Positions 6,480 to 12,906 are shown, counted from the stretch's first letter. The stretch: DNA of 13,985 nucleotides from Streptosporangiaceae bacterium (GCA_025934635.1 JAICWX010000232.1:1-13985), one strand, 5' to 3'. Program-made: numbers and translations. The notes: a model not told the origin generated them from the sequence alone.

Positions 6480-7760
6480 GTGCTTGAACCACAGGGGGCC
6501 GGCTTTTTCCTGCTCCTGCTCGTGGTCTTCGGGGGCCTGCTGGTCTGGGTGGCACTGGCCAAGCAGCTCGTGTTCCGCATTTTCGCCGCCTGCCTGGCGT
6601 TTTTGCCCGCTATGGTCTTCGGGGTAGCGGCCGTCAACAAGTTCTACGACTACTACCAGACCTGGGGCGGGATGATCAACGATCTCACCAGCCAGGGCGT
6701 GAGCAGCATCCCCAAGTACGCGGCCCCCGGAGCCGGTAACAACAAGCAGTTCGACAAGAACATCGGCCGGGTTACCAGCACGGCGGAAGACGCCCAGGTC
6801 GGCTACCTGTTCCAGATATCGGTCACCGGGGCCCGCAGCCACCTGACCCGTGACGTCTACGTCTACCTCCCGCCGCAGTATTTCCAGAAGCGCTATGCGC
6901 ACTACAAGTTCCCCGTCATCGAGCTGCTGCACGGCTCGCCGGGCAACCCGCAGGCCTGGGTCGACGTCATGGGCGTGATCCCCACCTTCCTCAGCCAGCT
7001 CGGAACCCACCCCGGGGACAGCGCGGTGCTGGTCATGCCGGACACTGACGGCGGCCAGCGGTACGAGCTCCAGTGCCTCAACAACCCGGGCGGCATCCAG
7101 GACATGACCTTCGTCGCCCGGGACGTGCCCGAGGCGATCGCGCGGATCGCCCGCGTGCAGCCGCCGGGCCGCGCCTGGGGGCTGGCCGGTTACTCGGAGG
7201 GCGGGTACTGCACCGCCAACATCGCGCTGCAGGATCCGGCGGCCTTCGGGGCCGCGGGCGTGATGTCGGGATACTTCTCCCCGATCCCGAGCCAGGTGCC
7301 CGCGGGCAACAAGCCGGGCGGGAAGCCGCACGTGGTCAACGTCTTCGCCGGCCGGCCCGCCGTGCGGCAGCTCAACTCGCCGCAGTGGTACATCACCCGG
7401 GTGCCGGTCAGCGACGAGCTTCCCGCCTTCTGGCTGGCGGCGGGCGCCGAGGACCCGCAGGACGTCGGCGCCGCGATGAACTTCAAGCAGCTGCTGGAGA
7501 CGCGGCTGGCCAGCGTGCCGCTCGATATCGTCCCGGGCGGCGGTCACCAGGGCAGCGTGTGGCGCGCGGCGCTGGTTCCGATGCTCAAGTGGATGACGCC
7601 GCAGCTGGCGCAGCAGGCCGCGAAGGCCGACGCGGCCGCGGCCCGGACCATGGCGGCCCGCAAGGCCGCGGCGGAGCGGGCGGCCACGGCGCAGCGGAAG
7701 AAGGCACATGCCGTCAGCTCCAAGCCGCCGCCGACCCCGGCGGAGCCCAAGAAGCGCTAG
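6480..7760 (+). CDS. Membrane-anchored alpha/beta hydrolase, putative esterase family
   Basis: A 426-aa protein. The start is GTG 6480, with a GAGGAG ribosome-binding site (6468-6473) six bases upstream; the frame is open further upstream but without a good start. Residues 7-28 and 30-52 form two membrane segments, so the catalytic domain is probably outside the membrane. The hydrolase domain (about 105-375) looks like the Esterase (PF00756) / antigen 85-like group. It has a LLHGSPG oxyanion-type strand (149-155), the nucleophile elbow GYSEGG with S239, a likely acid residue near AGAEDPQ (E324 or D325), and histidine H356 in PGGGHQG. The C-terminal tail (376-426) is an Ala/Lys/Arg-rich helix ending in a Pro- and Lys-rich stretch, perhaps an envelope or cell-wall contact. 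Substrate is unknown; an acyltransferase or carboxylesterase of the cell surface is the best guess. Confidence 0.87.
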   Translation: MLEPQGAGFFLLLLVVFGGLLVWVALAKQLVFRIFAACLAFLPAMVFGVAAVNKFYDYYQTWGGMINDLTSQGVSSIPKYAAPGAGNNKQFDKNIGRVTSTAEDAQVGYLFQISVTGARSHLTRDVYVYLPPQYFQKRYAHYKFPVIELLHGSPGNPQAWVDVMGVIPTFLSQLGTHPGDSAVLVMPDTDGGQRYELQCLNNPGGIQDMTFVARDVPEAIARIARVQPPGRAWGLAGYSEGGYCTANIALQDPAAFGAAGVMSGYFSPIPSQVPAGNKPGGKPHVVNVFAGRPAVRQLNSPQWYITRVPVSDELPAFWLAAGAEDPQDVGAAMNFKQLLETRLASVPLDIVPGGGHQGSVWRAALVPMLKWMTPQLAQQAAKADAAAARTMAARKAAAERAATAQRKKAHAVSSKPPPTPAEPKKR

Positions 7761-7970
7761 CCGGCCCGCCCGGCGCACCTATCCCGCTACGTATCGTGAC
7801 CACTGTCGCCGTTACCGGAACGATACCTGAATGGCAAATGCGGCAAAGGCAGCCGGAACGGAGCGTCCGCATAGCGTGAATTGTCGTCTGAAAACGGTCC
7901 CAATAAGGACTAAGAAACTGAGGTAGACAAAGGTCCGCGGCCAGGCCTGAGCGGTCGTAGATTCGTTTCT
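7761..7970. other. Intergenic region before leader 1
   Basis: No ORF or RNA gene is recognised here. The region is less GC-rich than its surroundings. It contains a TGAAAACGGT-like sequence at 7889-7898 that resembles part of the palindrome found upstream of leader 2, but the dyad is not intact here. Confidence 0.4.
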
Positions 7971-8171
7971 GACCAGGAGTTATTTCCTTGCGTGGGTAAA
8001 TGTAAACGCTATTGATTTAGCCGCAAGCTACTCTATGTAATTATCGCGGTTTTCGGTAAACTTACATCGCGCGGGCCGCGTCTCGTGATATGTAAGTGCG
8101 GACGCCGCTCCCTAAAGCGGCCCCGCTTGGGGGCGAAGCCCGGCCACGGCTGGGCACATCGGGAGGCAATC
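7971..8171 (+). promoter_or_regulatory. Leader 1: structured 5' leader, homologous to leader 2
   Basis: This region aligns with 11024-11222 at nearly equal length (201 versus 199 nt to the start codon). Shared blocks are GTTATTTCCT at the 5' end, CTACT-n-GTAAT (8028-8041), GTAAG plus GCGGACG (8092-8104), GGCCCCGCT/GGCCCGCT, and the 3' ribosome-binding site GGGAGG. Three hairpins can form: H1 GCGTC/GACGC (8078-8082 with 8101-8105), H2 CGCT/AGCG (8106-8109 with 8116-8119), and H3 GCCCGGC/GCTGGGC (8138-8144 with 8149-8155). A candidate promoter is TTGATT (8012-8017) and TATGTA (8034-8039) with 16-bp spacing. The ribosome-binding site lies just after H3, so translational control is plausible. I cannot assign it to a known riboswitch class. 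Confidence 0.65.
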
Positions 8172-8313
8172 GTGGTCAGCGACGACATTGAGGCTGCCCC
8201 GATCAAGTGCGAACCTCAGTATTCACTAGCAGTACCCGGACGGCCAGCAGGTTCCCCTGGATGAATTCCTGGCCGCTATCAGGTCGTCGGCGACTGGCCC
8301 GCATCCCTGGTAG
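8172..8313 (+). pseudogene. Leader-1 ORF, frameshifted remnant
   Basis: Reading from GTG 8172 gives VVSDDIEAAPIKCEPQ..., which resembles the N-terminus of the intact ORF at 11223 (MVSDGIKAARIQ...), but this frame stops after 30 codons at 8262-8264. A plausible continuation, YPDGQQVPLDEFLAAIR, lies in the +1 frame (from about 8230) and runs to TAG at 8311-8313. This suggests one frameshift near 8220-8230. It could instead be a real 30-codon leader peptide, or a sequencing indel. The ribosome-binding site GGGAGG (8161-8166) is well placed for the GTG. Confidence 0.5.
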
Positions 8314-8442
8314 GTGCGATGGCCAGCGTCAGCTGGCAGCATGCCGGTTCCAGTCGTGCGCGGCGCAGTCGCCAGGTGCCATCCAGGCACGCTTCGCTCT
8401 GAGCATCTCCGCCGAATTCACGAGGCGATACGTCTCGCAGGA

Positions 8443-8468
8443 ATGACGGTGGTTCAGGTCGCCGTCAT
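8443..8468 (+). terminator. Hairpin between the leader-1 ORF and the secreted-protein gene
   Basis: ATGACGG (8443-8449) pairs with CCGTCAT (8462-8468) across a 12-nt loop and is followed by a short T-rich run (TTTCGT). It lies about 40 bp before the secreted-protein start, so it could act as a terminator or attenuator. The 8314-8442 stretch contains no gene I can support. Confidence 0.4.
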
Positions 8469-8507
8469 TTCGTCAGAGTAAATCCCCGAGAAAGGCAACT
8501 CAATCCA

Positions 8508-9486
8508 ATGGACATTCGTAGGGCGCTGGTCCTGGGCGGTGTTATGGCCGCGGCGCTTGGCGTCCCGGCCACGGCCGCGAGCGCGTCAGCTGGGGTGTTT
8601 GCGCCCCCGCCCAGCCCGGGCTTCGGATCTCCGGCACACGGCTTGACCGCGACGACGTCGATCACTAACCACCGTGACAGCCGGGGCCAGGGGGACTGGG
8701 CGACCGATACCTTACCCGGACGCTCACGATCAAGCAGGTCGGCCACACGGGCGCGGTGTACAAGTACACCGTGACCGTCTCGGACAACGGCACGTTCAAG
8801 ACCCTTACGGGTGCTTTCACGCCCAACCAGGGGAATCCGCGCGGCAATGCGAAGATCAAGGGCACCGTCCAGGCCCCATGACGGGCACCGCGAACTACTC
8901 CTTCACGGCCAATAGCCTGCCCACCCGCGGGCGTAACCTGGGCGTGCCGGGCAGCTTGAGCACAAGCCCGACCGGCGATCAGACCACGACTTTGTGGTAC
9001 GAGCAGGCCTTCCCGGCCGGCACCGATTTCGCTGGTCCCGGCCTCGGTACCTGGGGTTGGACGTATACCGCGGGCTCCGGCGCCTGCACCCAGGGCAACG
9101 GCAACGGCTGGGGCAACGGCGGCGGTGGCAGCGGCTGGGGATTCGACCAGAGCCAGAGCAAGGGGCAGGGGCAGAGCCAGGGCAAGGGGCAGGGCTTCGG
9201 CAACGGCGGGCGCGGCAACAGCCCGGGCTGCAGTTGCGGCGACGACCACAGCGACGGCCGTGGCCGTGGCCGTGGCAACGACCAGCAGAAGGGCTGCACC
9301 CAGGGCCACGACAACCAGAGCCAGGGTCGCGACAACAATGGCCGCCCGGGTAACAACAAGGGCCGCGGCGGCAAGGGCGGTGACCAGAACGGCGGGCCCT
9401 CGAAGTCCTCGGCCGAGCAGTGGGTCGACTCCTCCAGCAACGGTGACGGCCAGCAGCCCCACGACGGCAACATCACAGGAAGCTAA
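8508..9486 (+). pseudogene. Secreted protein with Gly/Asn/Gln-rich tail, broken by two frameshifts
   Basis: From ATG 8508 the frame gives a clear signal peptide (MDIRRALVLGGVMAAALG, then PATAASASA with cleavage near residue 28) and GQGDWATD. It must then shift to the frame giving YLTRTLTIKQVG...KIKGTVQAP (8708-8878, stop at 8879-8881), and shift again to MTGTANYSFTANSL... (from 8878 to the stop at 9484-9486). Both shifts equal loss of one base. Joined, the pieces make a plausible secreted domain resembling hypothetical actinobacterial exported proteins with a NWA/DWATD...RT motif. About 100 residues rich in Gly, Asn, Gln and Arg then precede a C-terminal EQWVDSSSNGDG...GNITG motif. No enzymatic motif is visible. 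It may be a decaying gene or carry sequencing indels, one of them in a CCCC run. Confidence 0.65.
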
Positions 9487-9528
9487 GAATCAGTCGGCGG
9501 CCTAGCCGGCCGCCAGGCACTCTCTCGC

Positions 9529-9562
9529 CTTGCCCGCGCCACCGCCCGGTGGCGCGGGCAAG
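9529..9562. terminator. Strong bidirectional hairpin terminator
   Basis: A perfect 14-bp stem, CTTGCCCGCGCCAC (9529-9542) with GTGGCGCGGGCAAG (9549-9562), has a 6-nt loop. It lies between the convergent secreted-protein gene (plus, ends 9486) and the aminotransferase (minus, ends 9619), so it probably terminates both. No T-tract. Confidence 0.75.
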
Positions 9563-9618
9563 CGCGTCTGCGGCGGGGGACAAGCGGCCGCCACCTCTCG
9601 CAGTGCCGTGACAGGCGA

Positions 9619-10731
9619 TCAGGAATCCAGCGCGGCCGCGATGACCTCGAGCCCCTTCTCCAGCCCGCCAGGCGGCGGGTAGGCCAGGCCGAGCCGCATC
9701 ACGTGAACGCTGTCGCCGAACCACGGGCCAGGGGCGACCGCCGTTCGCCGTCCGGCCAGCCGGTCGTGAAAGCGCCGCACGTCCGGCTCCCCGAACCTGT
9801 CCGGATCGAGCCGCACGCAGCAGAACGCGCCCGCCTCGGGCGGCAGCCACTGCAGGCGGCCGTCTTGTTGCCCGATCCAGTTTCCGACCGTGGCGCGGGC
9901 CCGGGCCATCAGCTCGCCCCGGGAGGCCAGCAACGGGCCGGCCTGGGACAGCAGCCGGGCGGCGAGGAACTCGTCGAGGACACCGCAGCAGATCGAGGAG
10001 TTGAACTTGGCCAGCCTCAGCTGCTCCCGCAGCCGCCTGTCCGGCACGGTCAGCCAGCCGATCCGCAGGCCCGGGACGCCGTACGCCTTGGACAGCGAGG
10101 CACAGGTCAGCAGCCGGTCCGAGCGGCCCGCGAAGCTGGCCGCGGGCGGAGCGCCGCCGTAGGTCGCTTCCCGGAAGGTCTCGTCGACCAGCAGGAGCGC
10201 CTCGGGGCAGCGGCGGGACATGGCGGCGAGGATCTCGTCGATCTCGGCCGGGGTGACCGGCACGCCGGACGGATTCTGCGGTGAGGCGATCATGACGAGC
10301 CGGGTGCGGGCCGTCAGGCGGTCCCGGAAGGCCGCCAGATCGACGCGGTAGCCGTCCTCGAACCGCGCGGACACGGTAGTGACCCGGGCGCCGAGGCCGC
10401 GCAGGGCGTCGAGCATGGGCGGGTAGCAGGGCAGCCCGGCGAGGATCTCGCCGTCGCTGTGCAGCAGGGCGACCAGGAACAGCGCCCCGGCCGCGCCGGA
10501 GGTGAGCAGCACCTGCCCGTCGGGTACGCCGAGCCGCCCCGCGATCAGGGCGCGCAGTTCCGGATCGCCGGCTGACGTCCCGTAACCGAGGCTCAGGCCG
10601 GCCAGTCCGGCCAGGCCGCCCGGGCCGAGGATGTCGGCCACCGACAGGTCGGGACCGATGCTCTCGCCCAGGTTGACGTCGGGTGATTCGTCGATGAGGG
10701 CCGTGATCGGGCTGGCGGGGAACTGGCGCAT
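9619..10731 (-). CDS. PLP-dependent aminotransferase (class I/II, fold type I)
   Basis: A 370-aa soluble enzyme of the aspartate aminotransferase fold. Visible signatures are TSGAAGALF (phosphate region, about 77-85), the SPQNPSG loop (150-156, with N153), VDETFREATYG (182-192, D183 contacting the pyridine N), SLSKAYGVPGLRIGW (212-226, K215 forming the PLP Schiff base) and MRLGLA (345-350, R346 for the substrate carboxylate). The start is ATG at 10731, preceded on the minus strand by AAGGAT at good spacing. The reaction, transamination or a related PLP reaction on an amino acid, is certain at family level only. The N-terminal LGESIGPDLSVADIL is reminiscent of enzymes in amino-acid antibiotic pathways such as capreomycidine synthase, but no biosynthetic cluster surrounds it. 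It is transcribed alone. Confidence 0.92.
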   Translation of the reverse strand: MRQFPASPITALIDESPDVNLGESIGPDLSVADILGPGGLAGLAGLSLGYGTSAGDPELRALIAGRLGVPDGQVLLTSGAAGALFLVALLHSDGEILAGLPCYPPMLDALRGLGARVTTVSARFEDGYRVDLAAFRDRLTARTRLVMIASPQNPSGVPVTPAEIDEILAAMSRRCPEALLLVDETFREATYGGAPPAASFAGRSDRLLTCASLSKAYGVPGLRIGWLTVPDRRLREQLRLAKFNSSICCGVLDEFLAARLLSQAGPLLASRGELMARARATVGNWIGQQDGRLQWLPPEAGAFCCVRLDPDRFGEPDVRRFHDRLAGRRTAVAPGPWFGDSVHVMRLGLAYPPPGGLEKGLEVIAAALDS

Positions 10732-11023
10732 GGCGATCCTTACCGTGGACGTCCGGACTTCTTCCTAGCGCCATGATCGGCCGGCCCCGGACGCGCGGCC
10801 CAGAGCCAATCGCACGCAATTGGCTGGCGATCACAGCACCTCCGGTCATGCTACGCAGAGTAATTTAACTGAGCGTTATATAACCGATACCTGGTGGGCG
10901 AAGCAGGGCAAATGCGCGCCCATTACCGTGCGGCCGATAACACTAATTGCGTGGTGAAACGGTTTCATTGGGACCGCTCAGGAAGGGCTGACTATGACGC
11001 CAGCGCCATTCATTTCGGGGCCT
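10732..11023. other. Intergenic region between aminotransferase and leader 2
   Basis: It contains the divergent 5' region of the minus-strand aminotransferase and an AT-rich patch (10858-10883, with TTATATAACC). No gene is recognised. The only clear element is the 13-bp palindrome at 10955-10967, listed separately. Confidence 0.5.
10955..10967. promoter_or_regulatory. Perfect palindrome TGAAACGGTTTCA (operator candidate)
   Basis: TGAAAC-G-GTTTCA is an exact dyad resembling operators of LacI-family repressors. It lies about 224 bp upstream of the aminotransferase start (minus) and 268 bp upstream of the ORF at 11223 (plus). No LacI-family regulator is present in the window. Confidence 0.45.
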
Positions 11024-11222
11024 GACCTGGGGTTATTTCCTGCCGTCCCGACTCTTTACGGTGACAGTGCCAATCCGGCACTACTTTCCGTAATCAACTA
11101 AAAGGAGCGTAAACCGCCTCCGGCAGCGTCGCGTCTGCTACTCGTAAGAGCGGACGTCACTCACGCAGTGGCCCGCTGGGGGGTTGAGTCCTGGCCGGCG
11201 GCCAGGATTGGGGAGGGACATC
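11024..11222 (+). promoter_or_regulatory. Leader 2: structured 5' leader, homologous to leader 1
   Basis: The second copy of the leader described at 7971-8171. H1 is CGTC/GACG (11132-11135 with 11153-11156), which can also contain a small CTC-GTAA-GAG tetraloop hairpin (11141-11150). H2 is CACT/AGTG (11158-11161 with 11167-11170). H3 is a perfect TCCTGGCC/GGCCAGGA (11189-11196 with 11200-11207). H2 differs from leader 1 by one compensatory G-C to A-T change. H3 differs by two (G8138-C8155 to T11189-A11207, and C8141-G8152 to T11192-A11204). These changes preserve pairing. The ribosome-binding site GGGAGGG (11211-11217) sits next to H3. Confidence 0.65.
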
Positions 11223-11453
11223 ATGGTCAGCGACGGAATTAAGGCTGCCCGGATTCAGGCGCGGTACTCACCGCTCATCGGCCTTACCTGGGAGCCAGTC
11301 AGCTTCCCGGTGAACATCGCAGCGGCCATCAAGAACGCGACCGCCCGGCTGAACCCGCACCGCGGCGCCCGCCGGCCGGCAGCCCGGCACGCCGCGCCCG
11401 GCCGGCACGCCGCCGCGGGTCGCTCGGTTCTCGGCCGGCACGCGGCGCACTGA
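11223..11453 (+). CDS. Hypothetical protein, 76 aa, downstream of leader 2
   Basis: ATG 11223 follows GGGAGGG at good spacing; a TTG further upstream (11184) would place the start inside hairpin H3 and is rejected. The product begins MVSDGIKAARIQARYSPL, shares its first twelve residues in pattern with the broken ORF after leader 1, and continues through a hydrophobic WEPVSFPVNIAAAIKNA segment. From residue 46 onward it is very basic with Arg/Ala/His-rich repeats (RHAAPGRHAAAGR) ending LGRHAAH. This C-terminal part may be an extension of low information. I do not recognise a family. The basic, small character could fit an RNA- or DNA-binding peptide, but that is a guess. Confidence 0.5.
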   Translation: MVSDGIKAARIQARYSPLIGLTWEPVSFPVNIAAAIKNATARLNPHRGARRPAARHAAPGRHAAAGRSVLGRHAAH

Positions 11454-11491
11454 CCCGCCTGGCGCCGTCGGGGAAGCGGCCCCGGGCGAAC

Positions 11492-11542
11492 GGCACGCAG
11501 CGGGACGGGATGGTCTCAGCCGGCCCCGCCCCGCTGCGTGCC
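11492..11542 (+). terminator. Hairpin terminator after the 76-aa ORF
   Basis: GGCACGCAGCGGG (11492-11504) is perfectly complementary to CCCGCTGCGTGCC (11530-11542), giving a 13-bp stem around a 25-nt GC-rich loop. It begins about 38 bp after the stop and ends about 140 bp before the MHYT gene. It therefore separates that gene from leader 2. Confidence 0.6.
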
Positions 11543-11684
11543 CTGGCCTGCGTATCCCAGTCGTCACAGTGGCCTGTTTTCGGCCCACTTCAGGACCTGT
11601 GTGTGATCAGGTTGATACGTTCAGTACCTGCCCGGTCTGGGCCGGGCCCAGCGCCGGCGCGAACGTCTCGGTAGGGGGAGCACG

Positions 11685-12569
11685 GTGACGCAGCTTCAGG
11701 TCAATCAGTTCTCGCATGGCATCCTCAATCCCGGACTCGGCTGCTTAATGTCCTGCCTGGGGTCCTTCCTCGGCCTGCGCTGCCTCACCCGGGCCCGCGC
11801 CTGCCTCGGCCGCAACCGCGCACTGTGGCTGCTGGTCGCGTCGGTGGCCATCGGAGGGACCGGCATCTGGGTTACGCACGTCGTCGCGATGCTCGGCTAC
11901 ACGATCCCCGGCCAGCAGATCCTGTACAACGTGCCGATGACGGTGATCAGCCTGGGAGTCGCGATCGGGGTCGTCGCGGCTGGGCTGTTCATCGCCGGCC
12001 TGGCCCGCGGCGGCCTGGGACCGGTGCTGGGCGGCGGCGTGATCATGGGGACCGGCATCGCGGCCATGCACTACTTCGGGATGGCCGCGGTGAGCATGCA
12101 CGGCACCGTGCAGTACAACCTGCGCCTGGTCGGGATATCGGTGCTCATCGCGATCGTGACCTGCGCGGCGGCGCTGGCCGCCGGACTGCGCGTACGTGGC
12201 GTGGGGGCCAGCCTCGGCGTATCGATCGTCATGGGCGTCGCCATCACCGGCATGCACTACACCGGGATGGCCGCCATGCGCGTCTACCCGGGCGGCAGCG
12301 CGCTGGTCATGCCCGGGGAACCGTCGAGCAGCCTGCTGCTCCCGCTCCTGCTCGGAGCGAGCGTGGTCACGTTCCTGCTCATGCTGATCGTCGCCATGTC
12401 GCCCAACGAGGACGAGATCCTCGCCGACGCGAGCCTGACCCAGCGCCTGCGGGCGGGAGCATCGCTGGCGGTCCGCGAGAGCACCAGCCACCAGCAGTTC
12501 GAGCTGACGCAGCCGGACGCCTTCGGGGCAGGCACCTTCCCGGCGGACGTCCTCGAGACAGGCAGCTGA
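11685..12569 (+). CDS. MHYT-domain membrane protein (putative sensor)
   Basis: A 294-aa protein with seven predicted membrane segments over residues about 10-235, carrying the repeated MHYT signature. A degenerate first repeat, WVTHVVAM, is at 62-69 (H65, M69). MHYFGM is at 128-133 (H129, M133) and MHYTGM at 190-195 (H191, M195). MHYT units are proposed to bind copper and sense oxygen, CO or NO, by analogy with characterised proteins. Here no GGDEF, EAL or histidine-kinase domain is attached. The protein ends in a 55-residue hydrophilic cytoplasmic tail rich in Asp, Glu and Ser. The start is GTG 11685 with a GGGGGAG ribosome-binding site. It is convergent with tRNA-Ser(GGA). Confidence 0.92.
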   Translation: MTQLQVNQFSHGILNPGLGCLMSCLGSFLGLRCLTRARACLGRNRALWLLVASVAIGGTGIWVTHVVAMLGYTIPGQQILYNVPMTVISLGVAIGVVAAGLFIAGLARGGLGPVLGGGVIMGTGIAAMHYFGMAAVSMHGTVQYNLRLVGISVLIAIVTCAAALAAGLRVRGVGASLGVSIVMGVAITGMHYTGMAAMRVYPGGSALVMPGEPSSSLLLPLLLGASVVTFLLMLIVAMSPNEDEILADASLTQRLRAGASLAVRESTSHQQFELTQPDAFGAGTFPADVLETGS

Positions 12570-12632
12570 GCCGGCCAGCACGCGAGCCGGATGACGGCCA
12601 CCGCCGTGTCCTCGCCTACCTGCGATCGCGCC

Positions 12633-12652
12633 GGCCGGGCTGACAGCCGGCC
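12633..12652. terminator. Hairpin between MHYT gene and tRNA-Ser(GGA)
   Basis: GGCCGG (12633-12638) and CCGGCC (12647-12652) pair around the 8-nt loop GCTGACAG. It lies between the two convergent genes, just beyond the 3' end of the tRNA, and could terminate both. Confidence 0.4.
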
Positions 12653-12659
12653 CGCTTGG

Positions 12660-12742
12660 CGGAGGATAAGAGATTCGAACTCTTGAGGGTTTCCCCAACA
12701 CGCTTTCCAAGCGTGCGCCCTAGGCCACTAGGCGAATCCTCC
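12660..12742 (-). tRNA. tRNA-Ser (anticodon GGA)
   Basis: The minus-strand cloverleaf has acceptor GGAGGAT/ATCCTCC (12742-12736 with 12667-12661) and discriminator G at 12660. The anticodon stem CACGC/GCGTG encloses TTGGAAA with anticodon GGA, which reads UCC and UCU. The class II variable arm precedes a T arm with GAGTTCGAATCTC. CCA is not encoded. Confidence 0.96.
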
Positions 12743-12805
12743 GCTGGGAAGCTTACCCGAAACAGCCGGTGGCCGGGATGCGGAGCATCTGGTCTGCGGG
12801 CTGAC

Positions 12806-12811
12806 TAGACT
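12806..12811 (+). promoter_or_regulatory. -10 element of the SRP RNA promoter
   Basis: TAGACT lies 8 bp before the first base of the SRP RNA terminal stem. A convincing -35 hexamer is not seen. Confidence 0.4.
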
Positions 12812-12818
12812 GTCCCCT

Positions 12819-12906
12819 GACCCCCCGCACGGCGTTACTCCCGCCAACCCCCCCAGGGCCGGAAGGCAGCAAGGGTACGCGGGCTCTGATGGGTGTGCGG
12901 GGGGTC
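12819..12906 (+). ncRNA. ffs: Signal recognition particle RNA (small bacterial type, 4.5S)
   Basis: The ends pair perfectly over 12 bp (GACCCCCCGCAC 12819-12830 with GTGCGGGGGGTC 12895-12906). The apical domain IV contains the signature CCGGAAGGCAGCA, with the GGAA tetraloop at 12861-12864 and the asymmetric internal loop that binds Ffh. The RNA lies 39 bp upstream of dnaX on the same strand, the arrangement usual in actinobacteria. Confidence 0.93.

Noticed and set aside
6057..7778. 573-aa minus-strand ORF
   Set aside because: It runs through tRNA-Ser(CGA) and antisense to the esterase-like gene. Composition is Arg/Gly/His-rich, typical of a shadow frame in GC-rich DNA.
8040..8171. c-di-AMP (ydaO-type) riboswitch in the leaders
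   Set aside because: The GGGG...GA and hairpin-GGGAGG parts look superficially similar, but the conserved CAGCTAAC-containing second half is not present. The ribosome-binding site follows directly.
8665..9462. 265-aa minus-strand hydrophobic ORF
   Set aside because: Mirror of the Gly/Asn/Gln-rich coding region, which on the opposite strand gives Ala/Val/Pro repeats. No start signal or known fold.
9473..10849. 458-aa minus-strand ORF over the aminotransferase
   Set aside because: Different frame, Arg/Gly/Pro-rich shadow of the clear PLP enzyme at 9619-10731.
11745..12710. 321-aa minus-strand ORF
   Set aside because: Antisense to the MHYT gene and overlapping tRNA-Ser(GGA); no domain signature.
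6188..12742. Integrative element attached to tRNA-Ser genes
   Set aside because: No integrase, transposase or copied tRNA 3' end (att duplicate) was found. The shared tRNA sequence lies in the D and anticodon arms and is inverted.
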